Source of the DNA: Gigaspora margarita
Lineage: Eukaryota > Glomeromycota > Glomeromycetes > Diversisporales > Gigasporaceae
Length of the DNA stretch: 64,000 bases
NCBI GenBank assembly: GCA_009809945.1
Contig: WTPW01000859.1
Coordinates: 216,903-280,902, forward strand
Reading direction: 5' to 3'
Within the stretch, counting starts at the first letter, position 1, and each line of letters starts with the position of its first letter. Below the pieces are notes generated by a model that was given only the letters and a program-made list of their open reading frames with translations, made no database searches and was not told where the DNA came from. Below are positions 32,780 through 45,542 of the stretch, piece by piece. A program made the translations under genes and the position numbers.

Positions 32780-33835
32780 CTGGTCACAAGAATATACTTC
32801 AATTCCAACTATTAATCAATCCTGGTATAATTCTATTCTACAACCTATTACGCTAGAAGAAGTTCAAAATACTATTAGTCAATTTCCTGATAATAAAGCA
32901 TGTGGACCTTTAGGAACTAGTTATAAAATGCTAAAACATATAGGACCAAATATGCTTCAGGCAATAACATTACTTCTAAACTGATGTATTCAATTACAAA
33001 ATATTTCCAAACAGTGGAAAGATAGCAGAATATACCCAATTTTTAAAAAGTTCCAATTTGATAGTAATTTTAACAATACCTGACCAATTAGCCTTATAGA
33101 AATACCAAAAAACTTTATACAAAAATTCTAACTAACTGCTTAAACCAAACCCTATCTAAACATACTATTCTTAACCCACACAATTATATTATACTACCTG
33201 GTAATAGTACAAATATCCCTATACATATACTAAATAACTTCATTGAACATGCTACTATAACAAACAATAGCTTTGGTTTTTATCCCAAGATATGAGCAAA
33301 GCTTATGACTCTGTTAATATAGACCTACTTAAGCTATTCTTTAAATGTCTCCAATTTCCAAACTAGCTTATTAATATTTTTACTAACCTTCTACTTTTTT
33401 GATCCAACCAAGTTATAACTAATCTGGGTTTATCTTCACATTACTTAGTACATGATAGAATTGATCAAAGAGAAACAATAATACTACTTCTATAGAGAAT
33501 ATACTATGATCCTCTTATTAATAAAATTAAAACCAACTTTACTAGCTATACAATATTTTCCACATATACCTCTTCTATCTATCCAATTCAAAGTCAAACT
33601 ATGCAAACTTCAACCTCAGTTCTTGTATATATGGATAATACACTATGGATTGCTTCTTCTTTTGATCAATTACAACAAATACTTAATATCACAGCTATAT
33701 TTTACTCTATGCCACATATTCAAGTTAATCCTAGAAATCCATTTTTTTATCTAATATTAAATCCCAACCTTCTTTTCACTTTTTCAATTCTTAAATCCCA
33801 ACACAATTTCTACATACACCCTTTAAATTCTTAGG
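32780..33835 (+). pseudogene. LINE 4 reverse transcriptase remnant
   Basis: Translated pieces read EEVQNTISQFPDNKACGPLG, then TSYKMLKHIGPNMLQAI (RT motifs 0-1), DMSKAYDSVN near 33,290-33,320 (motif 2, catalytic Asp region), and VYMDNTLWIASSF near 33,625 (catalytic box, with YMDN rather than YMDD). IQVNPRNPFF follows. At least a dozen stops and several frameshifts intervene. Confidence 0.7.
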
Positions 33836-35099
33836 ATACTGGTTTATAGCTACTGCTAAATATTCTATACAATCTAAATATATTACCCAAGAAATCTCAC
33901 AACTTTTACAAATACTATGCTCCAAAAACATTACAAACAAACAAATTTGTTATATAATTAACAATGTTATTACTCCAATTTTTAAATATTATATACACAA
34001 CATTGTATTATCTAAATTATTATGCTTCAAACTCCTTTCTAAATATCTCACAATCGCAAAACACAAATTCTATCTCTCATCAACTACTCCAAATAGTACT
34101 ATGTTAAATTACAATATCTATGGTATTAAAAATATTTGAAATATTTAGCTACAACACTATATTTCCAATCTTCTATTACGAATTAACAATTCAGGCCTCC
34201 TTGGTATAAGTACACATATATGCTTACAGAATCTACAAAACAATCTCTGGTCATCTATAAATATTCTACAACAACCTTAGTTCTAACAAAATACAACAAC
34301 TTGTAAAATTATTTGCCTTTTTAACTATACTGGTATATCTATTAATACCAATCTACACACCTATACTTTATATACCCATATATTTCTCTTGAATCTATTC
34401 TTGATATCCACTCTTAGTACACATATTTCAAAAACAACTTCGCTTCAAAAATATTATCTATCTTTAACAACTCACATCTTTTGACAACTCTATATTATTA
34501 GAATGGGCCATATCTCTTATAAACCAGGCTGGTTTACTATTCTTGAACAATTAATCCTATCTAATTCTACAACTCATTTTATATCCTTTTCTCTTCAACT
34601 GCTACCCATAAATACTCTATCCTTTACTACAGGCCACTTTTGCAATAAATCTAAACTCTGGCTTATTACATATAATGAAACTATCTAAGATATCATTATA
34701 GAAAAAGCTCACAAATTTAATAATAGCACTAAGACAATCAACATTACATACTGGACTATTCAAACAAATAACTCCAATTCCAATCTCTATCCAATATTTG
34801 AAACTATTTGTATACTATATACAGGCTGTAACTACAATACTAACAGAATTTCTGATCATTGCACCTTCAACATCTCTGCTACTCTTTCTACCAATTTAAT
34901 AGTAGAAAATGCTATTACAACCCTATAACAAACTTGCTAATTTTCTAGACCTTCTTTATTCTATAGCAATCTGCAATATACAAAATATACCTTCTATCCC
35001 AATACTAACAATTCCTAACAATCCTATTAATGAAATCTTTATATCTAATACTACTTCTAACTTCCTACACCATTACATCTAATAACCAACTATTTAATT

Positions 35100-35679
35100 C
35101 ATTTACTTTTTATATTGATGGATCAGTCACTAATATTGCTAATGAAAAATGCAAAATGAGTATTGGTTGAATCCAAATTCAAGATACAGTAACTCTATCT
35201 TTCAATCATTTTCTGCTCAAATACAATACTGGCCTTCTTCTTACAAAGCTGAGCTTATAGCTATTCTTTTAGCAATTTGTACAAGCCCACATAATAGTAA
35301 AATATCTATATATACGGACTCTCAATCTACTATTTTTAAATTTTACAATTTAACTTACAAATCCTCTTTTTCTCACAAACAATATTCCTACAATTATTGG
35401 CCTATCTGGCATTCTCTATTAAAACTTATTCAATTCTATAATCTCCAAATTACATTACACAAAGTACCTGCACACCAGAACTGTTTATACAATAACCTTG
35501 TTGACAATCTTACTAAAAACCCTAGTTCATATCCTGAAACATATCTTAATCTTAATCACAATAATATCTACAATATATCATACTCTTTAACATACAACAA
35601 TACAACTATAGAACAACCATCATGCAGAGCAATTAAAAATATATGTAATGCACACATTATTGCAATGTGGTCCTCTTAA
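35100..35679 (+). pseudogene. LINE 4 RNase H domain
   Basis: FTFYIDGSVT (first Asp) starts near 35,103; after a TGA and a frame change, SSYKAELIAILLAICTSPHN (Glu), ISIYTDSQST (Asp) and LHKVPAHQNCLYNNLVDNL (His and last Asp) follow. All four acidic residues of the RNase H active site are present. The 176-codon ORF is open to TAA at 35,679, the longest open piece of this LINE. Confidence 0.75.
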
Positions 35680-36530
35680 CAATATATGAACAACATAATA
35701 CCCCTTTTATCTCAAATAGACTAGAATACAATATGGCTCTACCTAAATAACAACTATAAATATACTTATAACTATACCAATGCTCATCTCAACCAATCCA
35801 AAGCCTTCAAAATTAAAACTCTTTTTCAACTTCTTCTTATACTACCTTATTTATATAATCTCTAACCATTACACTACTCTTTAATCAACTGTATCAATTG
35901 CAATATACATGAGTACAACTTATACTGGCTTATTTGCCCTAATACAACCAATCTTTTACATATCATATACAACTCTATTAAACAAATTATTACTTTACAA
36001 AACTTAGATATTACTAATATTTAACTATATGATCTTTATAGCCAACTTATACAACATTCATATCTATCTTTAAACAATCACAATAACCAAGCAACCAATA
36101 TTTATACAACTATTCAAGGTTTTATTTCTATCTCACTTATTAACACAATTTCCAACTTCACTTGTTTCTACAAGTTAGCTTTAGATATAACCATAAAATT
36201 ACATCTCAAAATATCACAAAGTATCTATAAAAATAAATAAAAACTCTACTGTGCCAAACTATCTACCTACAAACAACAACTTTCTAATACTCCTACTTTA
36301 CTACCTACTTCTTCTAACTCTTTTAGCCAATCTACTACATTATTATGTACTAGAATTCCTTATACATATAGCTATATATGTGGTCTTCCTAACCAACAAC
36401 ATACTAATAACCAATGCCCTCTAGTAGGATTAGCTCTATATAAAATCTCTATTTGGTCTACTATGTGGTCCTTATATAGCTTATCTACTAATTCAATTTT
36501 AGATATACAAATCTAGTTGAGTTTTAACTG

Positions 36531-36821
36531 CATAGTAGGTTTAGATTGCAGATAAATTAGTCTGAGTCTCATACTTGTTTAATAATTTGTATTTAGAGTA
36601 ATTTTGTATTAATATAAAATGTATCCAAAACTGCCCTGGAGGCACTTTTTACAAATTAATAAAAATTGAGACAAAACCTCACCTTAATACACAATATATA
36701 TATATATATATATTCTAATATTTGCTGGGTTCACTATCAGCTATTATACAAGTATCAATCTGATTAGTAGAGTTCTGAAGTTTGATCTGGGTTTGATTTG
36801 AGTTTGATCAAACTGGATTAA
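36531..36821. other. Spacer with (TA)n microsatellite
   Basis: No gene. A TA repeat lies at about 36,692-36,713. Confidence 0.6.
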
Positions 36822-38480
36822 TTAATTTACAAAGTATTTATCTGTTAACCGTGTGAACATAAATACTTGTCTTATTGCCCTGACTATCTGTTCTGTTTTA
36901 TTTCTATTTTCAATTGGTAAATCGAATAGCAGTATGTCTTTTATCATTTCTGGTATTAATTCTGGAGTATCTGGTAACTCTACTAATCCTTTTGCCAAAG
37001 CTGCTCTCACATTTTTCCTAATAGTTTTGAATAGAGTTTTTATGGCAATTTTTGCAAATTTAGCCAGGTAGAAGACCCATTGTGCTATGTTGTGCGCATC
37101 CATCTCTATCATCTCTAACCCTCTTAGGAAGTTCATTGCAATCTTTCTTCTCAAACTAATAAAAATCTGATCTCTGTTAACTTTACTCGTAATCGGAATG
37201 TCATGTTGCCTTTTATATCTATCTGTCTCCTTCTGTAACATTGTTACAAACTCTTTTTGGTGTTAAGGTTAAGAGAGGACATGTCTTGTAAATGATCTAA
37301 AGAATGCTATATCTTTGTATTGTAGTTTAGCATTTATTGCCATAAATATAGGGTAATCCTTAGGAACTGTGGTAATTTTATGTTTGATAAGAGTAACAAG
37401 TAATTCTGGGTCATCCATTGCTTCTATTATTCTGTCATAGTTCTATACATTACAGTCAAAAGATAGTCATTCATTTTTTAGTATGCCTATAAATTTACTC
37501 TTAACTTCTACTGTCTATCCATTATTAACCATATGTTCTATTACTCTATTTGTTCTTTTCCTCAAGTGTTGTCCAACTGCTTTGCTATAACTTATTTTCT
37601 TTACCTCAATTTCCTCTATTGCGTCTTTTCCATCAATTGTAATATTTGATGCTATTTCTATCCAGTCCTCCTTTTTCTGCTCAGCATTTTCTCTAGTATG
37701 TTCATTCAGTTCACTTACACTTTTGTTATTGTTTTTGTTTAGCTATCCTAAATTTAGTGCCTTAGTTTGTGAAGTTTTCTGCTGGGCCAAAACTGCATAC
37801 AGGTTGCTATGTACATATTTCTGGTAGTTGTCTGTTGGCTGTTTTAGTAGTGTATTGTTATCTACTTCCATTGTTGTATTACTTTCCTTATTCAGGGCTC
37901 GTATTCTAAATGCTATAGGTCAATGTCAAAAAAGCAATCATCATCCAAAGTTGTCCTATTAGTATTACTATTAGTTTCTGGTTGGGCTTCTACTATTGCC
38001 TCAGATCCAGGTTTTTTAGTATGTTCTGGTCTTGCTCAGGTTCTCAGCTACCATCATCTGTTACTTGGGTCCATTTGTGGGAATTTGCAAATTGTTGTTG
38101 TGCCAAATAAGGATTTTTGGATGAGAACTTGATATCAATTGCTGCTAGTTGTAGTAATCTATGTAGATCTATTTGATTTTGGCTACCGATGATATCATCG
38201 ACTGATTTGACAAGATTTGGGCTAGTTGCCCACTTTCTTTAAGTGACAATTCCATTTTTTTGGCTTCTAACAGTATAGAAGTATCTATCAACATATTTGA
38301 AGTAATTTGCCTCTTTTTTTTCTTTCTAACATTGTTCTTATCAATATCTATCTAGTTGTATATTAGAGAGAGCATAGCTCCTATCTTACTTCTGTTCTTA
38401 TTCTGTTATCATTTGCTACTAATATAGTCAGCAACAACCTTGTTGGTGTTTGCTATGTTCTTAGATCTTGCTTCCTAGAT
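36822..38480 (-). pseudogene. Long ORF broken only by C-to-T type stops, unrecognised
   Basis: From ATG-like MEVDNNTLLKQPTDNYQKYV (about 37,870) the minus strand stays in one frame to TAA at 36,822 for some 350 codons, interrupted by TAG, TAG, TGA, TAG, TAA, TAA. Each stop fits CAG, CGA/TGG or CAA changed by one or two transitions. The last 139 codons are open (ISLRRKIAMNFLRGLEMIEM ... RLTDKYFVN). Upstream to about 38,480, KKKRQITSNMLIDTSILLEA and KKMELSLKESGQLAQILSNQ extend the protein with more stops. Mostly helical and charged; it could be an ORF1 or gag-type protein of another element, but no motif was recognised. Confidence 0.55.
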
Positions 38481-38882
38481 CTTTTTATCATAGCTAGTCT
38501 TGCTAGGTAGTCTACTATAAGTAGCCTATCAAGCTTACTTAATTATTAATTTTTTGTTTGCCAAATATGCTTACTCTTTTACTAATTTTTGTATTTACTT
38601 AAGAATTTACAGATATTCAGAAAAGAGTTTAAATTTTTATATTATAATAGTTTGTAATTGGTTAAAAATATCATTTAATTATAAGTATATTTTTAATATA
38701 AGATAAATTTGCAATAATTGTCATCAATATTAATTTGATTAATACAATTTTAAAAATCTTATTTGAAAACATTACCAAAAGATACTGGGTAAAGACCTGC
38801 ATTGAGTCCTGTAGCCCAACCTGGTCTGGCCTGGCCCACAAATTTTTGTGATCCAGGCCAGGTCTAATTACTAAATTTTATA
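38481..38882. other. AT-rich spacer and outer inverted GGCCAGG motifs
   Basis: No ORF. GGTCTGGCCTGGCCC...GATCCAGGCCAGGTC near 38,825-38,865 forms a small palindrome whose inverse, GGCCAGACCAGACC, lies just outside the far side of the next element (40,664-40,677). The host sequence was itself an inverted-repeat element. Confidence 0.5.
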
Positions 38883-38890
38883 CTTGCAGG

Positions 38891-40657
38891 TAGTGCTCCT
38901 ATGAACTGGACTCGAACCGGACTTTAGTCAAGTCCGAGTCTGGTTCGATTTTCGAACTGGACTCAGACTTTTTTATATTTAGACTTTTTGGTCAAGTCCG
39001 AGTTCGATCCGGGTTTGGTTCGAAGTTCGCGAACCAGTCCGAGTTCGAATGTAGCTATATGTATTTTTTGGTGCTGAACAAGTTTACTTAGTGCATATTT
39101 TTAGAATTAATTAGTAAAATTTTATGAATTTTAAGATTTTATAAAATTTTATTAATAAAATTTTATAAAATCTTATAATACACAAAATTTTATTATTTAA
39201 TTCTAACTTTATGCACTAAATAAACTTATTCAGCACTTAAAAATGCATCAAATGGGCAGAGTTATTTTTATTTTACTTGAAATTTAGAAGATAGATGCAT
39301 AATTTTGGATTTTGATCAAAAAAGTCAAATTTAAGCATCTATTCTCCAAANNNNNNNNNNNNNNNNNNNNNNNNNNNNNNNNNNNNNNNNNNNNNNNNNN
39401 NNNNNNNNNNNNNNNNNNNNNNNNNNNNNNNNNNNNNNNNNNNNNNNNNNNNNNNNNNNNNNNNNNNNNNNNNNNNNNNNNNNNNNNNNNNNNNNNNNNN
39501 NNNNNNNNNNNNNNNNNNNNNNNNNNNNNNNNNNNNNNNNNNNNNNNNNNNNNNNNNNNNNNNNNNNNNNNNNNNNNNNNNNNNNNNNNNNNNNNNNNNN
39601 NNNNNNNNNNNNNNNNNNNNNNNNNNNNNNNNNNNNNNNNNNNNNNNNNNNNNNNNNNNNNNNNNNNNNNNNNNNNNNNNNNNNNNNNNNNNNNNNNNNN
39701 NNNNNNNNNNNNNNNNNNNNNNNNNNNNNNNNNNNNNNNNNNNNNNNNNNNNNNNNNNNNNNNNNNNNNNNNNNNNNNNNNNNNNNNNNNNNNNNNNNNN
39801 NNNNNNNNNNNNNNNNNNNNNNNNNNNNNNNNNNNNNNNNNNNNNNNNNNNNNNNNNNNNNNNNNNNNNNNNNNNNNNNNNNNNNNNNNNNNNNNNNNNN
39901 NNNNNNNNNNNNNNNNNNNNNNNNNNNNNNNNNNNNNNNNNNNNNNNNNNNNNNNNNNNNNNNNNNNNNNNNNNNNNNNNNNNNNNNNNNNNNNNNNNNN
40001 NNNNNNNNNNNNNNNNNNNNNNNNNNNNNNNNNNNNNNNNNNNNNNNNNNNNNNNNNNNNNNNNNNNNNNNNNNNNNNNNNNNNNNNNNNNNNNNNTTAC
40101 TAATTAATTCTAAAAACATGCACTAAGTAAACTTATTCAGCATCTAAAAATACATTAAATTAGCCGATTGCTTTTTATTTTACTTGAAATTTGGAGAATA
40201 GATGCTTAAATTTGACTTTTTTGATCAAAAATCCAAAATTATGCATCTATCCTCTAAATTTTAAGCAAAATAAAAATTATTCTGCCGATTTGATGCATTT
40301 TTAGGTGCTGAATAAGTTTACTTAGTCGTGTTTTTAGAATTAATTAATAAAATTTTGTGTATTATAAGATTTTATAAAATTTTATTAATAAAATTTTATA
40401 AAATCTTATAATTCATAAAATTTTACTAATTAATTCTAAAAACATGCACTAAGTAAACTTGTTCAGCACCATAAAATACATATAACTATATTCGAACTCG
40501 GACCGGTTCGCAAACTTCGAACCTGACCCGGACCGAACTCATAATTGAGTCTGAGTCTGGTTCGAAGTTCGAAATTAGTAAAATTTAGAGTCTGAGTCCG
40601 GTTCGTCCCAGACAGAACCCGAACTGGACTGAACCCGAACCAAACCTAGGAGCACTA
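38891..40657. mobile_element. hAT-like inverted-repeat element with assembly gap
   Basis: TAGTGCTCCTATG at the left and CTAGGAGCACTA at the right are inverted; flanks are CTTGCAGG and CTTACAGG (8 bp, one transition). Long arms rich in TCGGAC/GTCCGA motifs follow, then a second nested palindrome (GGTGCTGAACAAGTTTACTT type, repeated several times). The run of N at 39,351-40,096 lies at its core. TAGNG ends plus 8 bp fit hAT. No transposase visible. Confidence 0.75.
39351..40096. other. Assembly gap (746 N)
   Basis: Run of N. Sequence on both sides is the same inverted repeat (TAGATGCATAATTTTGGATT on both strands), so the gap sits within a palindrome. Any ORF across it is an artefact. Confidence 0.99.
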
Positions 40658-40689
40658 CTTACAGGCCAGACCAGACCAAAAATTTTTAA

Positions 40690-41008
40690 ATAATATAATA
40701 TTAAAACCTTTTAAACCAATAAAATTTTTAAAATTTTAACAAATAAAAAGTTTTTAAAATTTTTAATAAACAAATAAAAAGCTTTTAAATTTTTAATAAA
40801 TAAATAAAAAGTAATAAAATTTTTAATAAATAAGTAATGAACCTCTTTAAAATTTTTAACAAAAAAGACCTTTAAAATTTTTAATAAAAAAGATTTTTAA
40901 AATTTTTAATAATAAATAAAAATTCTTTAAATTTTTTAATAAACAAATAAAATTTAAAATTTTAATAGACAAATAAAAACTTTTAAAATTTTTAATAAAC
41001 AAATAAAA
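40690..41008 (+). repeat. AT-rich minisatellite
   Basis: About ten imperfect units of roughly 30 bases (TTTTAAAATTTTTAATAAAC then AAATAAAAAG). It ends exactly where LINE 2 begins. Confidence 0.8.
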
Positions 41009-41009
41009 T

Positions 41010-41727
41010 GCAGAGGACCAAGATTACGACGGCCAGACCCAATGTACAGAGCAGGCTATAGGATCCTGCGCAGCTGTGAGAACCAAGCTTAAAATGGTGA
41101 GCATTTCTATAAAAGACAACTGCAATACTTCAGATATCATATCTTCATCTCCCTCTGAAGTACAACTTTTATTCAATAACTCTTTGCTATTAACTAATAC
41201 TAACTTCAACAACTATTCAATATCAGAAACTTATGATGAATCTATACTTATAAAAGACTTTAGTGATGAAGAAATTGAAATTCCTACAAACTCTTTAACT
41301 GATAGAAACAATAATAACTCCAATCTTAGTTCTTTTGAGATGTTTAACCCAACAACATGCTATAATAAATTTTTTTATTATTATAGACTACAAGCTTTAC
41401 TCTCTTCACAAACTGTAGACACCTTCCTGCAATATATACTAGAATATTACTCTATGTTTTATTCAAACCAATATATTAAAATTTTTGTCAAACCACCAAA
41501 TTGACTATTTTTTCACAGAAGCATATATTTATCTTCCATATAAAAACTTAGTTCCAGGTCACTTTATAATTTCATCTTTTGGAGAGCTACCAACCTTTTG
41601 TAATATAGAGCTCAAATCATTTAATAATAATTTCAAATACCAATCTTTACTGATAATCCTTTCTTTTCATCATCTAATTCACAACTATACAAAATTTCAA
41701 ACCCTAATACCAATACAACCTCTATAA
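41010..41727 (+). pseudogene. LINE 2 ORF1 C-terminal part
   Basis: The frame runs AEDQDYDGQTQCTEQ, then MRTKLKMVSISIKDNCNTSD (ATG 41,076) to TGA at 41,504. It continues after a frame change as DYFFTEAYIYLPYKNLVPGH and FIISSFGELPTFCNIELKSF, to 41,727. The second part is also in LINE 1 at 31,600-31,760. Function unknown; probably the nucleic-acid-binding first protein of the LINE. Confidence 0.6.
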
Positions 41728-41783
41728 CCAATACTCAAACAATTATATAAACTCTAACACACTACATATACCAAATAAAACTA

Positions 41784-42296
41784 CAGTCATCCTCCCATAT
41801 AATCACCTCTCATATAGTCACAAACTCTATATAATCACACCAAAAACATGATACTGTTTTTTTTATATTAAAAATACCTCTATACAGTTACAATAATATT
41901 ATAATCACTATCACATTTTTTTAGAAATAGTTGGCCGATTTTAATAATAAAATTACTTCTTCACAATCACATTTATATATGATCGTAGATAGTTTCTACA
42001 TATAAAAGTTACGATTTTAATAATTAAATCAATTTTATGCAATAAGTAAAGTTGTTTGGAAGAATAAAATACACTTACTTATTGCATAAAAGTTGATTTA
42101 ATTATTAAAATCGTAACTTTTATATGTAGAAACTATCTACAATCATATATAAAATTTTTAAAACACCTCTACTAAATCACTTTTTTTATATTAATTATAA
42201 TTTGTGCTTATATAGAGGTACTTTTATAAAGTCACACCTTTTTATAATCACATATTTGGGCGTGCCCAACTGTGTGATTATAGGGGAGGATGACTG
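41784..42296. mobile_element. pogo/Tc1-like element with internal palindrome
   Basis: CAGTCATCCTCCCATATAATC at the left and GATTATAGGGGAGGATGACTG at the right, flanked by TA (41,782-41,783; 42,297-42,298). ATAATCAC and ATAGTCAC repeats follow the ends as in the MITEs at 16,217 and 52,427. The centre (41,976-42,150) is a further hairpin with GATAGTTTCTACATATAAAA in both arms. Inserted between ORF1 and endonuclease of LINE 2. No transposase. Confidence 0.85.
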
Positions 42297-42298
42297 TA

Positions 42299-43030
42299 TA
42301 ATAATCGAACCTGAATATATCTCTATTTCTATAAAGATAGCTTTACTTAATACAAATGGTTTTTTACAATCTACAAAAAAACTCCTTATTGAAGAAACCT
42401 TAAGTCAAAACCAATATGATATTTTTGGTCTATCAGAGACTCACTTAACTCAAAAAGATGGAAAATTTCTAAATAACAAAATCAAAAACTATACTAGCTT
42501 TTGGAGCTCCTTTTCTAACCCACATCAAGCTAGTATAGGACTTTTTATTCACAACAAAATCTCCAAATTTATTGCACGTACTCATAATTTTAATGACTAT
42601 ATAATAGGCTTTGATCTATATTTCAAAATACTCCTATCAAATTACTTCAATTTTCTATTTCCACTACCAAAAAAAAACAACTCCGAAAAGAAATACAAGA
42701 ACAAATTATAATATTATGTCAAAATTCTAAATATCAATACATAATTATAAGAGACTTTAATAGTGTTTCCAATCCCTGAATTGATCGATCTCTATCTAAA
42801 AAGACCTCAGTTCCTAAAACTCAACTTATTAAATTTCTTATTAGTCACCAATATAAAGATATCTACCATTTTTTCTTTTCTAACTCTCAAAATTTCACAT
42901 TTTAATGCTCAAATATTCAGAGCAGAATAGACCAGATCTGGACTAATCTGAGTATTACAAATATAGATTGTACAGATATTCTTCCAAATGATATCTTTGA
43001 ATCAGATTACAATACTATCACACTAGAACT
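42299..43030 (+). pseudogene. LINE 2 APE-type endonuclease, catalytic His lost
   Basis: The open frame up to 42,711 reads IALLNTNGFLQSTKKLLIEE, then YDIFGLSETHLTQKD (catalytic Glu motif). After a frame change, IIRDFNSVSNP stands where LINE 1 has GDFN, and SRIDQIWTNLS (as FRAE-like shifted frame) precedes ESDYNTITLELSV near 43,000, where LINE 1 has SDHNTI. Loss of Gly in GDFN and of His in SDH would inactivate the nuclease even without the frameshifts. Confidence 0.75.
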
Positions 43031-43145
43031 ATCTGTTATAATCCACAAACCCAAACTGCGCAAACAACATATAAGGAAAAAATTTTTTTGAAAAAACTGT
43101 ACTAGAGAAAATCTAAAAAATTATGCAAATCAAGCTACACTAAAT

Positions 43146-44715
43146 TTGCAAAAACTACATACACAAATAGATCAAATTACTAACCAAAACCAGCTCATAA
43201 AATTCTGGAATAAACTTCAAAAAACTCTAATTAAAGCTTCTACCAAACATATTCCCTTTTACAAAATTAATACTATTAAAGAAATTAAAGAAACTTCTTT
43301 ATCAAAACAAACACCTCTCTTTTATAGATTTAAAGAAATTCAATATCTCAAACACCATATTTCCTCTTCTAACTTTCCTTCACTCTATAAAAAATATATA
43401 TTACTGCTTACTTTAACTACTAATACCTATTTTATCGCAAATTAAAGACGAATTTCAGCAAATCAAGGCTGCCCTTAAAATCCAGCAACAACTAACTATC
43501 TACAAAGAAATTCAACAAAAAATTGAAAACCATAACCAATCCTTTTTAGAACCCCAAAAATTTTTTTATAAAAAAATTCTTGAAAAATACAATAATATAC
43601 ATATCGATAGACTATCTATTGAAAATTCACTTCTTATAGAACACAATAAAATACTTAATGCAATCCATAATCACTTTACTAAATACTTTAAAGCAAAACC
43701 CCTTCAACCAATTCTACCTTCTTTTGAATTCTATTATCTTTATGAAGCACATTCTGAATATAAAGAATACTATCATAACTTATTTCAAGATATTACAGAT
43801 CAAGAATGGCAAGATATCTTATCCAATCTTCTAAATCAAAAAGCAGCAGGTCCTTCTAAAATCTGCTATGAACACATCAAATATGCTAGTTACAAAGCAC
43901 GAACACTCTTTAAAAAATTCTTTAATAAATGCTTTCAACTTCAAAAAGTTTCTATAGATTGAAAATCCTCTAATATTTTTCTTATTCCAAAAAAATCTAT
44001 TTGGGATTTTATTTTAAATCAAGATTGCCCAATTTTTATTATTGAACCTTTCAAAAAAACCTTTACCAAAATTTTTACTAAACAACTTGATCAAATTATC
44101 TCTAACAACAATCTTCTATCTGGTCTAAATTTTGCTGCCTCAAAAAATTCTTCTACTCATATCCCTATACAAATTCTTCATAATACTATTAAACACTATA
44201 AAATATGCAATAAAGAAGCTTGGATTCTTTTTCAAGATATGTCCAAAGCATTAGACAAAATCAATATTTCATACCTTTAAGATACCTGTAAAAGAATTGG
44301 TATTCCTAGTTTAGATATTAATCTAATTACTAAACTACACTCATCAAGACAAGCAAGGATTATTACTGCTCATGGTCTTACCTCTTCTATTAACATCCAT
44401 TCTGGAATAGAACCAGAAGAGACCTACTCTTCTTTACTTTGGAAAATTTACTATAATCCAATTCTTACCTTTATTCATCAAAAATACCAAAACCATCTAC
44501 TCAAAATTGCAGCACAATCCCCTCTTAATATAATTACCAATACTACTACTACTAGTACTTCAATTCCACTATTAGCTTATATGGATGATACAACATGGCT
44601 TTGTGAAAGCTCTGAAACTATGCAAAATATTCTCAATGACACTTCTGAACTCTATAAAATTAACAATATAGAAGTCAACCCTGCAAAGTCTGATTTACTT
44701 CATATCTGACCTAAA
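43146..44715 (+). pseudogene. LINE 2 reverse transcriptase, near-intact motifs
   Basis: After the linker ORF (43,146-43,445) the RT reads LLNQKAAGPSKICYEHIKYA (motif 1), LFQDMSKALDKINISYL (motif 3), GIEPEETYSSLLWKIYYNP (motif 4, normally GxxQG) and AYMDDTTWLCESSETMQNIL (motif 5) at about 44,575-44,640, then EVNPAKSDLL (motif 6). TGA near 43,960 and TAA near 44,278 interrupt it. YMDD is intact here but is YMDN in LINE 1. GIEPEE in place of the usual GIRQGE is a further active-site-region change. Confidence 0.8.
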
Positions 44716-45540
44716 TTTCACAAATCACAAACAACTCCGATATTATTAGATACTTAGGTATTTACTTTGATAGAAATAGTTCAACCAAACCAATATTTAA
44801 TGCAATTGTTAACAAAATTGAAAACTTTATTCATCTAATAAAATACAAAAAACTTACACCCTTACAAATCTCATCACTTTTTAATCTTATACTTCAACCC
44901 TCTATTGAATACCTTCTACAAGTATGCATCATTCACAATAATCTCCAAACCAAATTATTTTGTCTTTTTACTATTCAAACCAAAAAAATGCTTTCTCTTG
45001 CCAAAAACACTAACAATATAGTTCTTACTAATCCTATAACATTCAATTTACTAACCCTTAACAATTTAATTCAAAAAACAAGTTCTGCTAATATCAAATG
45101 TATTTTTAACTCTAGTTCAACTCTTAAAAATATTGCTATTATCTGTATTAAATCACGGCTCACCAAAGTATGGTTACTGAACCTTACCCAAAACTTACTT
45201 ACTACTCATAGTCATAAAACTAAAAACTTTACATTCATCTTTCAACTCTCACAATTAGCCAAAAATAATATTATATTATCAAATCTTTCTTTTAATTCTT
45301 ATCATCCAGATTTCTTTACTAAAATACATCTAATTTATGATATCAGATATACTTCCTTCAAATCCACAAACCTCTATAATTAATAGCTTGAGAAATAACT
45401 GGTTACTATTTATTAAACAAATTACAACTGCAAACAATAAATATATTCTACCATGAAATAATATTTATTTGCGCACTAATAAACCTACTAAAGGTCATCA
45501 ACATTCATGGTTCTCCAATACTCTCTATTTCATACAAGAT
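44716..45540 (+). pseudogene. LINE 2 RT thumb and connector
   Basis: Collinear with LINE 1 28,311-28,950: IQTKKMLSLAKNTNNIVLTN at 44,970 and KNFTFIFQLSQLAKNNIILS at 45,225. Frameshifts near 44,710 and 45,350. The Harbinger-like MITE interrupts it at 45,543. Confidence 0.7.
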
Positions 45541-45542
45541 AA

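Larger units (their letters stand above)
32396..36530 (+). mobile_element. LINE 4 (plus): decayed RT and RNase H
   Basis: A plus-strand LINE older than LINEs 1-3, with frameshifts and stops throughout. RT N-terminal motifs lie near 32,800-33,060, the catalytic box near 33,630, RNase H at 35,100-35,540 and a Cys-containing tail near 35,890-35,945. Its sequence is related to but distinct from LINEs 1-3. The endonuclease is not evident, so it is probably 5'-truncated near 32,400. Confidence 0.75.

Noticed and set aside
39312..40119. Two 260-codon ORFs on opposite strands
   Set aside because: They consist of the N gap.
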